This document shows, in pieces, positions 34,755 to 43,459 of a DNA stretch of 64,000 nucleotides (position 1 is the stretch's first letter; each line of letters opens with the position of its first letter). The position numbers were made by a program, and so were the translations under genes. This stretch comes from Rhizobium sp. L51/94. GTDB lineage: Bacteria; Pseudomonadota; Alphaproteobacteria; Rhizobiales; Rhizobiaceae. The stretch is taken from the NCBI RefSeq assembly GCF_019355555.1, contig NZ_CP072142.1:620001-684000 (forward strand), read 5' to 3'. The notes beneath the pieces are model-generated. The model was not told the origin of the DNA, did not search any database, and saw only the letters and a list, made by a program, of their open reading frames with translations.

Positions 34755-34988
34755 AGCGTGTAATCGCCTCGCGTTGGCCGGCGGTCTCATCACACGCGAC
34801 ATTCGTGGCGCACTCAACCTCAAAATCAAGTTAACTCGATGTAAATCATGATATTTTACCGCTTTTTGGCGGTCCGGTGAGCCATGATGCCCTGCTTCTA
34901 GTGTTTCAGTTTGCTCAAATGCATGAGGGACTGCCGTGTGAGTCTGTCCATGTCCCTCCTCGCCATGGATCGGTGCGGCAAACGCTTT
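34755..34988. other. convergent intergenic region, weak hairpin
   Basis: 234 bp between the ends of the LacI gene (plus) and the HTH-SBP gene (minus). ACCGC-TTTTTG-GCGGT at 34858-34873 is a weak stem with a T-rich loop and could contribute to termination. No gene or RNA recognised. Confidence 0.4.
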
Positions 34989-36695
34989 TCAGCGGCGACT
35001 TCCAGGGCTTGCACGGAGCTGCAGGTCTATCTGTCTTGCAGCGTCATCGAGTGCCACCCTGTCGGGTTTGACCCCCGACAGGGCGTTGTGGATCTCTTCG
35101 CCGAGGATCCGCTCTATCGCCGTATACTGAGGGATATTTGGTCGCTGCCAGGTGTGCAGAAGGTTCTTTTTTGCCAGCTGGTCGACGAACCTGACGATTG
35201 GCGAGCTCGCCGCCGCCTCGGGGTCGGCGCTGACGGAAAAACGCGGCGCGATGGGAAAGCCGTTCTTGACGTGAGCCTTCATCGCCTCGCGCGATGCCAT
35301 CCAGGCGATGGCGTCGGCGGCAAGCTCAACCCGCTCTTCCGGCAGGTTGGTTGGAATGCAGAATAGAAACCCGCCGATGGGCGAGGCGCGCGTGCCGCCG
35401 GGACCAGCGGGCTGGGGCAGATATTCGACCCGTCTCTTGACCACGGAATGGACATCGTATTCGAAACGCGCGGTGCGCATCGTCCAGAAATAACCGAGAC
35501 TGGCCTTGCCGGTCATGAACACGTCGAGCGTCCGATCCCAAGCCATGTTGAGGATATCCGGCGGTGAAATCTCGATCAGCCGGCGCATGAAATCCAGGGC
35601 CGCCAAACCGGAATCGGAGGAAATCGTGCAGTGCAACTGTTCGAGATCGACACCTTCCAGGGTAAAGCCGGCACGGGTCTTTCTAAGCGAGATTGTCGGC
35701 TGGCCGCAGGCGCCGAGGAAAAACATGAAGCTTGAAGCGATCGGCATGCCGCGCGCACCGTCCCACACTGCACCGTACATGCCGTGGTTCGGCGCGTGAA
35801 AATGGCGCCCGGCCGCGATGACGTCCTCGAAATTGCGCGGGAAATCTAGGCCTGCATCGGCAAACAGGTCCTTGCGCGCCGCCAGAATCTCGACCGTGCA
35901 GTAGCCGGGAACGCCATAATCCTGCCCGTCCCATCTCGCCGTCGACCAGATGGACGGGTGAAAATCGAGGGGATTGATGCCGGTCTTCTGGACCAGTGCG
36001 TCGATTGGGCGAATGATATCCTTTTCGACGAACTCGCCGAGCCATGGCATGTTGATGGCGATCACATCGTATTCGGAGACTCTCTTCTTCCGGTTTTCCA
36101 GGGCCCTGTTGTACAGATCCGGAAGCGACAGGAGATCGAAGCTCTTCCGGGAGGCAAGGTTATTGCGGAAATCGGCCCACATGTTGCGCATCGCAGAGAA
36201 ATAATTGTCATTGTTGAGCAGGAAACGCAGTTCGATTTGGGATTCGGCACGTTTCTGCATGAGCCGCATCGGTGGAATGATGTGTGAGCCGAGAGGGGTG
36301 CCGCCAAAATAGTAGTCGTCCTCCTGCTCGCCGCTTCTGAGGCCGAGCGTCTGCGCAAGCAGGGACTTGGTCTTGCCGGCATAGACCTGGAACGCTTTCA
36401 GCAAGCTGTCGCTCGGCTGCAGCGCAAAGCTCTTGCCCGTCGTTCCCTTGGCGACCTTGAGAATATATCCGCTGTCGACGAGCCGGTTTATCAGACGCAT
36501 GGACGTGGCATAGGGCAGTCCGGATTCCTGGCCCAGCGTCGAGATCGACACCGTCTGGCTGTGGATGTGGGACTTGATGAGATACATGACGATCCTCCAG
36601 ACAGGATCTTCGTCAAAACCGACGACGACGTCCTGGAAAGGCCTGCGGGTCCTTTCCAGAAATTCGATCACGCGCAGCATTTCGTATTCGTTCAC
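34989..36695 (-). CDS. winged-helix regulator fused to ABC-type solute-binding domain
   Basis: 568 residues from a GTG with a GGGAGGG site. Residues 1 to about 95 form a winged helix of MarR/IclR-like pattern (VSISTLGQESGLPYATSMRLINRLVDSGYILKV is the recognition region). A linker follows. From about 135 to 545 there is a family-1 extracellular solute-binding (MalE/UgpB-like) domain: YDVIAINMPWLGEFVEKDI, YGVPGYCTVEILAARKDLF, FPRNFEDVIAAG, DVFMTGKASLGYFWTMR, GGFLFCIPTNLPEE. There is no signal peptide or membrane segment, so it is cytoplasmic and probably a one-component ligand-sensing transcription factor. It heads the hydroxyquinol island together with a dehydrogenase in the same direction. 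Confidence 0.85.
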   Translation of the reverse strand: MNEYEMLRVIEFLERTRRPFQDVVVGFDEDPVWRIVMYLIKSHIHSQTVSISTLGQESGLPYATSMRLINRLVDSGYILKVAKGTTGKSFALQPSDSLLKAFQVYAGKTKSLLAQTLGLRSGEQEDDYYFGGTPLGSHIIPPMRLMQKRAESQIELRFLLNNDNYFSAMRNMWADFRNNLASRKSFDLLSLPDLYNRALENRKKRVSEYDVIAINMPWLGEFVEKDIIRPIDALVQKTGINPLDFHPSIWSTARWDGQDYGVPGYCTVEILAARKDLFADAGLDFPRNFEDVIAAGRHFHAPNHGMYGAVWDGARGMPIASSFMFFLGACGQPTISLRKTRAGFTLEGVDLEQLHCTISSDSGLAALDFMRRLIEISPPDILNMAWDRTLDVFMTGKASLGYFWTMRTARFEYDVHSVVKRRVEYLPQPAGPGGTRASPIGGFLFCIPTNLPEERVELAADAIAWMASREAMKAHVKNGFPIAPRFSVSADPEAAASSPIVRFVDQLAKKNLLHTWQRPNIPQYTAIERILGEEIHNALSGVKPDRVALDDAARQIDLQLRASPGSRR

Positions 36696-36791
36696 GTCGG
36701 CCCTCCCGCCCGTCGCGTCATGACATATGGTCGTAGCTCTACCTGATCCTTTTGGCTAGGATCGGTGCAGTTCGGAACCAATGCCGGATGG

Positions 36792-37694
36792 CTATTTTTC
36801 GGAAGGGGGAGCAAGTCCGGCGAGGCGTTCCGATTGCTCGAACAGCACGAAGAAGTCCTTGTCGGCCTGGCCGCCGGCGTAGGCCGCCTCGTATTGCTGG
36901 CGGATCATCGATGCCAGATACATCGGAGTGTGATCGGCTCTTGCCGCATCCAGGATGAGGTCGAAATCCTTCATCATCTGGGATACGGAAAACGCCGGGT
37001 CGAAATTGCGGTTGACCAGCAAGTCCCGCTTGTAGGCGATCAGCGGTGAGGCGACGGCGCTCTCGCAAATCACCGAAAGCATTGTCTCGACCGTGAGATT
37101 TCCCTTCAACCCGAGGGTGAGGGCCTCCCCGAGCAGCGCTGACGTTGCGCCGACGAGAGCATTGAGCACGAGTTTGAGGTAGCGTGCCTCCTCGGCCTCG
37201 CCGACATAAAAGCGGCGGGACGCAAAGCACTCGAACATCGGCTCCACGCGTTTGTAGGCCTCCTCAGGCCCCGAGGCCATGACTGACAGAGTTCCGGACG
37301 ATGCGGTCGCGGTGCTGCCGGAAACGGGTGCGCGCAGGTAGGAAACGCCAAGCGCCGACATTGCCTCGTTGACTTCCGTAGAAATTGCCGGCGACACCGT
37401 GCTCATTTCGACCAGGATCTGTCCGGTCTTCATCGTGGTGGCCAGGCCACCCGGCGAGAAAACGAGCTCCCGCAGAACGGCATCGTTCGGGATTGTCAGG
37501 ACGATGACGTCGGAAGCGGCTGCCAGATCTTCAAGCGAATGCGCCACATTGGCGCCCTCGGCAACGATGGTGGCGCGGTTTTCGGGCAAGGGCTCGTAGA
37601 CGTGCAAGGCATAGCCGGCATCGAGAACGCGGCGGCTCATCGGGGCACCCATTTTACCTATGCCTGCCCAGCCTACTGTAAATCTCTCGCTCAT
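36792..37694 (-). CDS. NAD(P)-dependent beta-hydroxyacid dehydrogenase (HIBADH family)
   Basis: 300 residues from an ATG with GGGAGAGG; the frame is open to 37895, but the extension crosses the promoter region. Motifs: VGWAGIGKMGAPMSRRV (cofactor; WAGIG rather than the usual FIGLG), LRAPVSGSTATAS (substrate loop), RYLKLVLNALVGATSALL (catalytic Lys). It precedes the HTH-SBP gene by about 100 bp on the same strand and is divergent from the dehydrogenase operon at 38043. Substrate unknown. Confidence 0.87.
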   Translation of the reverse strand: MSERFTVGWAGIGKMGAPMSRRVLDAGYALHVYEPLPENRATIVAEGANVAHSLEDLAAASDVIVLTIPNDAVLRELVFSPGGLATTMKTGQILVEMSTVSPAISTEVNEAMSALGVSYLRAPVSGSTATASSGTLSVMASGPEEAYKRVEPMFECFASRRFYVGEAEEARYLKLVLNALVGATSALLGEALTLGLKGNLTVETMLSVICESAVASPLIAYKRDLLVNRNFDPAFSVSQMMKDFDLILDAARADHTPMYLASMIRQQYEAAYAGGQADKDFFVLFEQSERLAGLAPPSEK

Positions 37695-38042
37695 CGACCT
37701 CTCCCTTATTCCCGACGACCAGCAGCGCCGGTTTGCCGATCCCTTGCCTGCGGGGGGAACGTGCGTGTCGACCGATGCTCGGCATTCGACCGCATAAACT
37801 GTCTCCGTCCTCCCGGAGAAATTAATAGGACGAAGTCGGGATGGAATGCTTGGCAGAAAATATCCAATCCGGACAAATATAGGTTTGTCGGACATCGTGT
37901 TTATCCACTAGCTTCGTGACAGGATGGTCAGCCGTTCCCGGGAGGAACACGAACCGACAATTTTGCAAATTGGCGCGCTTTACTTCGGTAATGCGGCACC
38001 GTTGCCTGTCGTCGATATTCGGGACTGGAGGAGGAGGATTGG
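37695..38042. promoter_or_regulatory. divergent promoter region with repeated operator-like element
   Basis: 348 bp without a gene between divergent dehydrogenase genes. TATCCAATCCGGACA at 37861-37875 is followed by an inverted repeat GACAAA (37872-37877) / TTTGTC (37884-37889) and a second GGACA at 37890-37894. The same 15-mer occurs upstream of the importer operon at 46161. A run of GGAGGAGGAGG precedes the ATG at 38043. Confidence 0.55.
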
Positions 38043-38831
38043 ATGACTGAATCGCTAGAGGGCAGGGTCGTTATCGTCACGGGTTCCGGCAGGGGCATCG
38101 GCGCCGGTATTGCCGGCGACCTGGCATCCAAGGGCGCGAAAGTCGTCATTGCAGACCTTGTGGCAGCCACCGCTGATGCCGTTGCTGCCACTATCAGGTC
38201 CGAAGGCGGCGATGCGCTCGGTGTTGCCGTGGACGTTTCGGACCGCTCGAGTGTCAAGGAATTGATTGCCCGGACCGTATCGCATTTCGGCCGGCTGGAC
38301 GTGATGTTCAACAATGCCGGCATCAGCCAGACATGCCCCTTCCTCGATGTCACCGAAGACGATTTCAACCGCATCATGAAGGTCAATGGTCTCGGTGTTC
38401 TGATCGGCACGCAAGAGGCTGCCAAGACGATGATAGCCCAAGGTACAGGCGGTAAAATCATCAACACAGCCTCTATCGCAGGTAAGCAGGGCTATCCCTT
38501 GTTTGCGCATTATTGCGCATCGAAGTTCGCGGTGGTGGCCATCACGCAGGCCGCAGCAAGGGCACTTGCAGAGCACAAAATCACGGTCAACTGTTTTGGT
38601 CCGGGCGTTGTTGCGACGGAACTCTGGCAGCAGCTGGACCGGGAGTTCATGGAGCATGGCCTGACATCCCAGCCGGATCAGGCCATCAACGAATTCTCGC
38701 AGTCGATCTTGCTTGGGCGTGTGTCCGTGCCGAAGGATATCGCCGGCGTTACCACATTCCTGGCTTCGGCCGGATCCGACTACATCACCGGGCAGACGGT
38801 GATGGTGGACGGAGGAATGGTTCTGATCTGA
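38043..38831 (+). CDS. SDR-family dehydrogenase (acetoin/butanediol type)
   Basis: 262 residues. Cofactor motif TGSGRGIGAGIAGDL, NNAGISQT, catalytic Tyr/Lys in HYCASKFAVVAIT, C-terminal ITGQTVMVDGG. The PGVVATELWQQLDREF segment resembles acetoin/meso-butanediol and sorbitol-type dehydrogenases. First gene of the plus-strand dehydrogenase/dioxygenase cluster, 107 bp before a zinc dehydrogenase. It probably oxidises a secondary hydroxyl of a cyclic or linear polyol (inference). Confidence 0.88.
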   Translation: MTESLEGRVVIVTGSGRGIGAGIAGDLASKGAKVVIADLVAATADAVAATIRSEGGDALGVAVDVSDRSSVKELIARTVSHFGRLDVMFNNAGISQTCPFLDVTEDDFNRIMKVNGLGVLIGTQEAAKTMIAQGTGGKIINTASIAGKQGYPLFAHYCASKFAVVAITQAAARALAEHKITVNCFGPGVVATELWQQLDREFMEHGLTSQPDQAINEFSQSILLGRVSVPKDIAGVTTFLASAGSDYITGQTVMVDGGMVLI

Positions 38832-38938
38832 TGATATCGGGAGGTGCGGCCGCCACCCGCTGCTCCCACCTGAATGCTGGCAGCGAGAGCTCCTCGAGAG
38901 ATTACCTCAACGCCGCCCCCACTGGAAAGGATTTCCGT

Positions 38939-40012
38939 ATGAAAGCCGTTCGATACTATTCGAAGAAAGACATTCGCGTCGAAGACGTACCCGCTCCGTC
39001 CGGGCCGCTGGGCGATGACATGGTTCTCATCGAGCCGCTGGTTTGCGGCATCTGTGGAACCGATCTGCATGAATATATTGCCGGACCGATCGTCACGCCG
39101 AGCACGCCGCACGTCTATTCCGGCGCGGTCCTGCCGCAGATCCTCGGGCACGAACTGTCTGCCCGGGTCCTGGCTGTCGGCAAGAACGTGACGCACGTCG
39201 CGCCGGGATCGCGCGTCTCGATCCAGCCGCTGATCTCGCCCCGCGACGACTATTACGGTCGCCGGGGACTATATCATCTCAGCGAGAAAATGGCCTGCTT
39301 CGGCCTGTCCTGGGAATGGGGCGGCATGGGGGAACAGGCGGTCGTCAACAGCTACAATGTCTTTCCGGTGCCGGACAGCGTCAGCGATGTGCAGGCAGCC
39401 ATGATCGAGCCTGCAGCGGTTGCTCTCTACGGCGTCGATCGTGGCGGCGTGGAGGCAGGCAGCACTGTGCTGGTCTCCGGCGTCGGCCCGATTGGTGCGC
39501 TGGTGCTGCTTGCGACGCGGGCAGCCGGTGCGACGACCATTTTCGTTTCCGAACTAAACCCGAACCGCCGCGCCCTTGCCAAGAAGCTGGTGCCGGAAGC
39601 GATCGTCTTCGATCCGCGCGAAGTGGATGCCGAGGCGCTGTTCCGCGAGCACACCGAGGAAGGCGTCGGCGTCGACGTGGCGCTCGAATGTGTCGGGGCG
39701 GAGGCTTCGCTTAACCTCTGTGCCAGGGCCGTCAAGCGTCAGGGTACGGTCGTGCAGGTTGGTCTGCACGTCAAGCCGGCGGCTATCGATGCGATGCTTT
39801 GGGCCCTGAAGGACATCACCGTCGAGGCGACCTGGTGCTACCCAGTGACGATCTGGCCAAGGATCGCGCAGATGATTGGTTCCGGCATCTTTCCGGTCGA
39901 GCAGATCGTCACCGCGCAGATTTCTCCGGACGACGTCGTCGAAAAGGGCTTCGAGGCGCTGCTCGATCCCAATGCGTCCCACATGAAGATACTCGTCAAC
40001 ATGAAGGCTTGA
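38939..40012 (+). CDS. zinc-dependent alcohol dehydrogenase (2,3-butanediol dehydrogenase-like)
   Basis: 357 residues. Catalytic zinc Cys in CGICGTDLHEYIAGP, the His-Glu pair in LGHELSARVL, nucleotide motif SGVGPIGALVLLA. The HVYSGAVLPQILGHE run is typical of the butanediol dehydrogenase branch. The structural zinc lobe is atypical: where four closely spaced Cys are expected there is SPRDDYYGRRGLYHLSEKMA, so that zinc is probably absent. ATG at 38939 lies after GGAAAGG; the frame open back to 38513 is inside the SDR gene. Confidence 0.86.
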   Translation: MKAVRYYSKKDIRVEDVPAPSGPLGDDMVLIEPLVCGICGTDLHEYIAGPIVTPSTPHVYSGAVLPQILGHELSARVLAVGKNVTHVAPGSRVSIQPLISPRDDYYGRRGLYHLSEKMACFGLSWEWGGMGEQAVVNSYNVFPVPDSVSDVQAAMIEPAAVALYGVDRGGVEAGSTVLVSGVGPIGALVLLATRAAGATTIFVSELNPNRRALAKKLVPEAIVFDPREVDAEALFREHTEEGVGVDVALECVGAEASLNLCARAVKRQGTVVQVGLHVKPAAIDAMLWALKDITVEATWCYPVTIWPRIAQMIGSGIFPVEQIVTAQISPDDVVEKGFEALLDPNASHMKILVNMKA

Positions 40013-40051
40013 CCGGAGCACTGACCATTGGATTTCGGCGGCCGCATTTAG

Positions 40052-40138
40052 GAGGCGGTCGCATTGGTAACTGCCGAAGCCATCGGCCGCGTTATGGGTC
40101 AATTTCCGATGATAGACGGCGGCTATTCGATCGCCTGA
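40052..40138 (+). pseudogene. C-terminal remnant of an SDR gene
   Basis: After an in-frame TAG, the frame reads EAVALVTAEAIGRV, then MGQFPMIDGGYSIA and stop. The last part matches the conserved SDR C-terminus (x-T-G-Q-x-x-x-V-D-G-G-Y-x-x-A). No start codon, cofactor motif or active site accompanies it within the 145-bp gap. It is most likely the decayed end of a lost dehydrogenase. Confidence 0.6.
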
Positions 40139-40157
40139 ACAACGAAGAGGTTTTGTC

Positions 40158-40442
40158 ATGCACTATATCGTTCACTGCCTGGACCATCCGGGCGCCGTGG
40201 AAAAGCGGCTTGCCAACTATGAAGCGCACAAGGCCTATCTCGGGGCCGCAAAGACCAAGACAATCATTTCGGGGCCTCTCCTCGCCGATGACAACGAAAC
40301 GATGATCGGTTCGCTGTTCCTGTTTGAGGCAGACACCATCGAAGAGATCGTGGCTTTCAACAAGGCCGATCCGTTCACGGCAGCCGGCGTCTGGAAGTCG
40401 GTGAATATCCATCCCTTCAGCAAGCGGGTGGACAACAGATGA
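40158..40442 (+). CDS. YciI-family protein
   Basis: 94 residues, dimeric ferredoxin-like barrel of the YciI type. Pattern: MHYIVHCLDHPGAVEKRLAN (first strand and helix), GPLLADDNETMIGSLFLFEAD, then NKADPFTAAGVW with the conserved DPF. Family function is poorly defined; members include dehydrochlorinase-like and lactone-handling enzymes. It overlaps the Gfo/Idh/MocA gene by 4 bp, so it belongs to the dehydrogenase cluster and may catalyse an elimination or isomerisation step (inference). Confidence 0.85.
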   Translation: MHYIVHCLDHPGAVEKRLANYEAHKAYLGAAKTKTIISGPLLADDNETMIGSLFLFEADTIEEIVAFNKADPFTAAGVWKSVNIHPFSKRVDNR

Positions 40443-41452
40443 CAATGATCGAAAACAAGCCGGTGCTTGCGGCCATCGTCGGCCTCGGCTGGTGGGGCAA
40501 GAAGATGGCGACACTGGTCAATGCCGGGGGTGCGGAAATGCACTTCGTTCGTGCTGTCGATCCGAGCCCGGAGGCAGAAAGCTTCGCCGGCGAAATGGGC
40601 CTGCAATTCTCCCCGGATCTCGCCGATGCTCTGGCTGATCCCGACATCGAGGCTGTTGTCCTCGCAACGCCCCACTCCCTACACCAGAAGCAGATTGCCG
40701 AGGCAGTGGCTGCCGGCAAGCACGTGTTCTGCGAAAAGCCGCTGGCGATGACCAGGAAGGATGCCGAAACCTCTGTGGCGTTGTGCCGGGATGCCGGGCT
40801 GGTTCTCGGTATGGGCCACGAGCGTCGTTTCGAGCCGCCGATTGCCGAGATCCTCGAGGCGGCAAATAGCGGCAAGCTCGGTCGTCTGCTGCAGATCGAG
40901 TCCAATTTCAGCCACGACAAGTTCCTCACGCTCGACCCGTCGAACTGGCGGCTGAACGCGGAGCAGGCGCCTGCCGGTGGCATGACGGCAACCGGCATCC
41001 ATCTGACCGACCTATCGGTGAAGCTGATGGGGCCCGCAAAAGATGTCCGTGTCATCTGCGAGAACCTCGCTTCGGAGATCCCGCAGGGGGATACGATGAG
41101 CGCCCATATCCGCTTCGAAAACGGCGGTTCGGCCTATGTTTCGGCGACGCTGGCGACACCCTTCATATCCCGGTTTGCGGTATTCGGGACGCTCGGTTGG
41201 ATCGAGGTGCGCGACAAGGCGCACGTCGAGTCGCCGGACGGCTGGATCGTTACCGAGGGTTGGAAGGGCAAGCCCATCACTGTGCGCGAAGTCGCGCCGG
41301 CCGAGCCGGTTCGCGACAACCTGCGAGCTTTTGCCCGAGCCGTGCGCGGCACCAATCCATATCCGATCAGCGGCGAGGAGATGATCAACAACATCGCGCT
41401 TCTCGAAGCAATTATCCGCTCCGCACGCTCCGGCGTCGTAGAGCAACTTTGA
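40439..41452 (+). CDS. Gfo/Idh/MocA-family oxidoreductase
   Basis: 337 residues. N-terminal Rossmann domain with IVGLGWWGKKMA; the family signature EKPLAMTRKDAE contains the conserved Lys of EKP. The C-terminal alpha/beta domain contains GGMTATGIHLTDL, with the conserved D-x-x-x-H-type active-site His. These enzymes oxidise sugars, inositols and related cyclitols. It is coupled to the YciI gene upstream and 13 bp from the zinc dehydrogenase downstream. Its presence beside a hydroxyquinol dioxygenase is the main clue for a cyclitol-like substrate. Confidence 0.9.
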   Translation: MTMIENKPVLAAIVGLGWWGKKMATLVNAGGAEMHFVRAVDPSPEAESFAGEMGLQFSPDLADALADPDIEAVVLATPHSLHQKQIAEAVAAGKHVFCEKPLAMTRKDAETSVALCRDAGLVLGMGHERRFEPPIAEILEAANSGKLGRLLQIESNFSHDKFLTLDPSNWRLNAEQAPAGGMTATGIHLTDLSVKLMGPAKDVRVICENLASEIPQGDTMSAHIRFENGGSAYVSATLATPFISRFAVFGTLGWIEVRDKAHVESPDGWIVTEGWKGKPITVREVAPAEPVRDNLRAFARAVRGTNPYPISGEEMINNIALLEAIIRSARSGVVEQL

Positions 41453-41465
41453 CAGGGAGAGTGTC

Positions 41466-42449
41466 ATGAAAGCTTTGGTATTCGAGGCCCCTGACAGGCC
41501 GGCAATCGTCGATGTGGCGATGCCGGAGGTTTCTGCCAACGAAGTGCTCGTCCGCACGCGCGCTGTCGGCATTTGTCACTCGGACTACGAGTTGCTCGCG
41601 GGACGCTACATCATCCCAATCTCCTATCCGGTGACGCCGGGGCACGAGTGGAGTGGCGAGATCGTCGAGGTCGGGCACAACGTTACCGGCTTCGAGGTCG
41701 GCGACCGCGTCGTCGGCGAATGCGTCGTGCGTACGCCCGAGCGCCTCCATCACTTCGGATTTTCGATGAGCGGCGCCGATCGCGAATTCTTCAACGTCAA
41801 TCCGGAATGGCTGCACAAGCTGCCGGATGCCGTCGATGACAAGAAGGCGGCGCTGATTGAGCCCTTTACATGCGGCTTTTACGCGGTGCTGCGCTCGGGC
41901 GGCACCAATGCCAGCGAGACCGTGGTCGTTTCTGGCGGCGGCACTATCGGCCTCGTGTCCGCAGCGGCTGCCATCGGCATGGGCGCACGCGTCATCGTGG
42001 TCGACCCGCTGGCTGCCCGCCGCGACGTGGCCCTGAGGCTCGGGGCAGACGCCGCGCTTGATCCGTCCGATGGAGGAGCTGCTGACCGTATCCGCGAAAT
42101 GACCGGCGGTCACGGCGCCGACCTGGTTGTCGAGGCATCCGGTCACGATGCATCGCTGGCTGCGGCATTCGACTACGCACGGGAAGACGGCCGCATGTCG
42201 ATGGTGGGGATCAATATTGGGCGCAAGGTGCCGGTCGTCATCGGCCAGATCCAGATGAAGAACCTGACCGTCAGGGGATGCATCGGTTCGCCGGGCGTGT
42301 GGCCTGCAGCAATCCGTTTTCTCGAACGCACGGGGATCGATCTCTCGCCGATCCAGACCCACGACTATGCGCTGACGGACGCCGTCGATGCTTTCAGCTT
42401 CGGCAAGGACGCAACCAAGAGCATCAAGATCACCCTCCTGAACAACTGA
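41466..42449 (+). CDS. zinc-type medium-chain dehydrogenase
   Basis: 327 residues. Catalytic zinc ligands: Cys in VGICHSDYELLAG and His-Glu in PGHEWSGEIVEVG. Nucleotide motif SGGGTIGLVSAAA. The structural zinc lobe is missing: VGECVVRTPERLHHFGFSMSG is found in its place, so the enzyme is shorter than the norm. Likely oxidises a sugar/cyclitol hydroxyl. Fifth intact gene in the cluster; 93 bp before the dioxygenase, with a small CGCCGC/GCGGCG hairpin in the gap. Confidence 0.87.
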   Translation: MKALVFEAPDRPAIVDVAMPEVSANEVLVRTRAVGICHSDYELLAGRYIIPISYPVTPGHEWSGEIVEVGHNVTGFEVGDRVVGECVVRTPERLHHFGFSMSGADREFFNVNPEWLHKLPDAVDDKKAALIEPFTCGFYAVLRSGGTNASETVVVSGGGTIGLVSAAAAIGMGARVIVVDPLAARRDVALRLGADAALDPSDGGAADRIREMTGGHGADLVVEASGHDASLAAAFDYAREDGRMSMVGINIGRKVPVVIGQIQMKNLTVRGCIGSPGVWPAAIRFLERTGIDLSPIQTHDYALTDAVDAFSFGKDATKSIKITLLNN

Positions 42450-42542
42450 CCGCCGCCTCGCGATGCGGCGATCAGGGAACGACCAAACCCTCACGGATGC
42501 GACCGGATCGTACCGCGGGGCTCATGGGAAAGGACAACGGAA

Positions 42543-43457
42543 ATGACTGACCAGCAGACGAAACACGACGCCGAGAGCGGATACTTCTCCGAGGAGAGCT
42601 CGGTCGAGGTGGTCCTGGCACGGATGGCCGGTAAAACCGATCCGCGTCTGCGCGAGGTCATGAGCGCAGCAATCCGCCACCTGCATGCCTTCGTCAAGGA
42701 GGTGGAGCCCAATCAGCAGGAATGGGGCAGGGCCATCGATTTCCTGACCGAAACCGGCCAGATCTGCAACGAATGGCGGCAGGAGTTCATCCTGCTTTCC
42801 GACATTCTGGGCGTTTCCATGCTGGTCGATGCGATCAACAACCGCAAGCCATCCGGGGCGACCGAGACTACGGTGCTCGGTCCGTTCCATGTCATGGACG
42901 CACCGCAATACGAGAATGGCGCCAATATCTGTCTGGATGGCAAGGGCGAACCGCTGCTGGTGAGGGGGCGCGTTACCGATACCGACGGAAAGCCGATCGC
43001 CGGCGCGATGCTGGATGTCTGGCAAGCCAACGACGAGGGCTTCTACGACGTCCAGCAGAAGGGCCTGCAGCCCGAGATGAACCTGCGCGGCATCTTCAAG
43101 ACGGATGCCGACGGTTCGTACTGGTTCAAGTCGGTGCGACCAAAATTCTACCCGATCCCCGATGACGGCCCTGTTGGCAAGCTGCTCGGCCAGATGGGGC
43201 GCCATCCGTTCAGGCCAGCCCACATCCACTTCATCGTCGGGGCTGCCGGCTTCGAGCCCATCACAACGCATATCTTTACCCCCGATTGCCCCTACCTTCA
43301 TTCGGATGCGGTTTTCGGGGTGAAGGAAGACCTGATTGCCGATTTCGGCAAGCTGGACGATCCGAAGCGCGCTGCTGAGCTCGGCTTCGACAATCCGTTC
43401 GAGGCCGTGACCTGTGACTTCGTGCTGGTCACGCCGCAGCAGAAGCTGGAGGCATAG
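42543..43457 (+). CDS. hydroxyquinol 1,2-dioxygenase (intradiol)
   Basis: 304 residues, Fe(III) intradiol dioxygenase. The four ligands are all visible: Tyr168 (GFYDVQ), Tyr203 (KFYPIPDDG), His227 and His229 (PAHIHF). LDVWQANDEGFYDVQQ and the N-terminal dimerisation helices fit the hydroxyquinol branch rather than catechol dioxygenase. It cleaves benzene-1,2,4-triol to maleylacetate. It is followed two bases later by maleylacetate reductase, which processes that product, a strong functional pairing. Confidence 0.92.
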   Translation: MTDQQTKHDAESGYFSEESSVEVVLARMAGKTDPRLREVMSAAIRHLHAFVKEVEPNQQEWGRAIDFLTETGQICNEWRQEFILLSDILGVSMLVDAINNRKPSGATETTVLGPFHVMDAPQYENGANICLDGKGEPLLVRGRVTDTDGKPIAGAMLDVWQANDEGFYDVQQKGLQPEMNLRGIFKTDADGSYWFKSVRPKFYPIPDDGPVGKLLGQMGRHPFRPAHIHFIVGAAGFEPITTHIFTPDCPYLHSDAVFGVKEDLIADFGKLDDPKRAAELGFDNPFEAVTCDFVLVTPQQKLEA

Positions 43458-43459
43458 CG

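Noticed and set aside
42543..43457. Catechol 1,2-dioxygenase for the beta-ketoadipate pathway
   Set aside because: The adjacent maleylacetate reductase and the hydroxyquinol-type sequence pattern point to hydroxyquinol; no muconate cycloisomerase is present.
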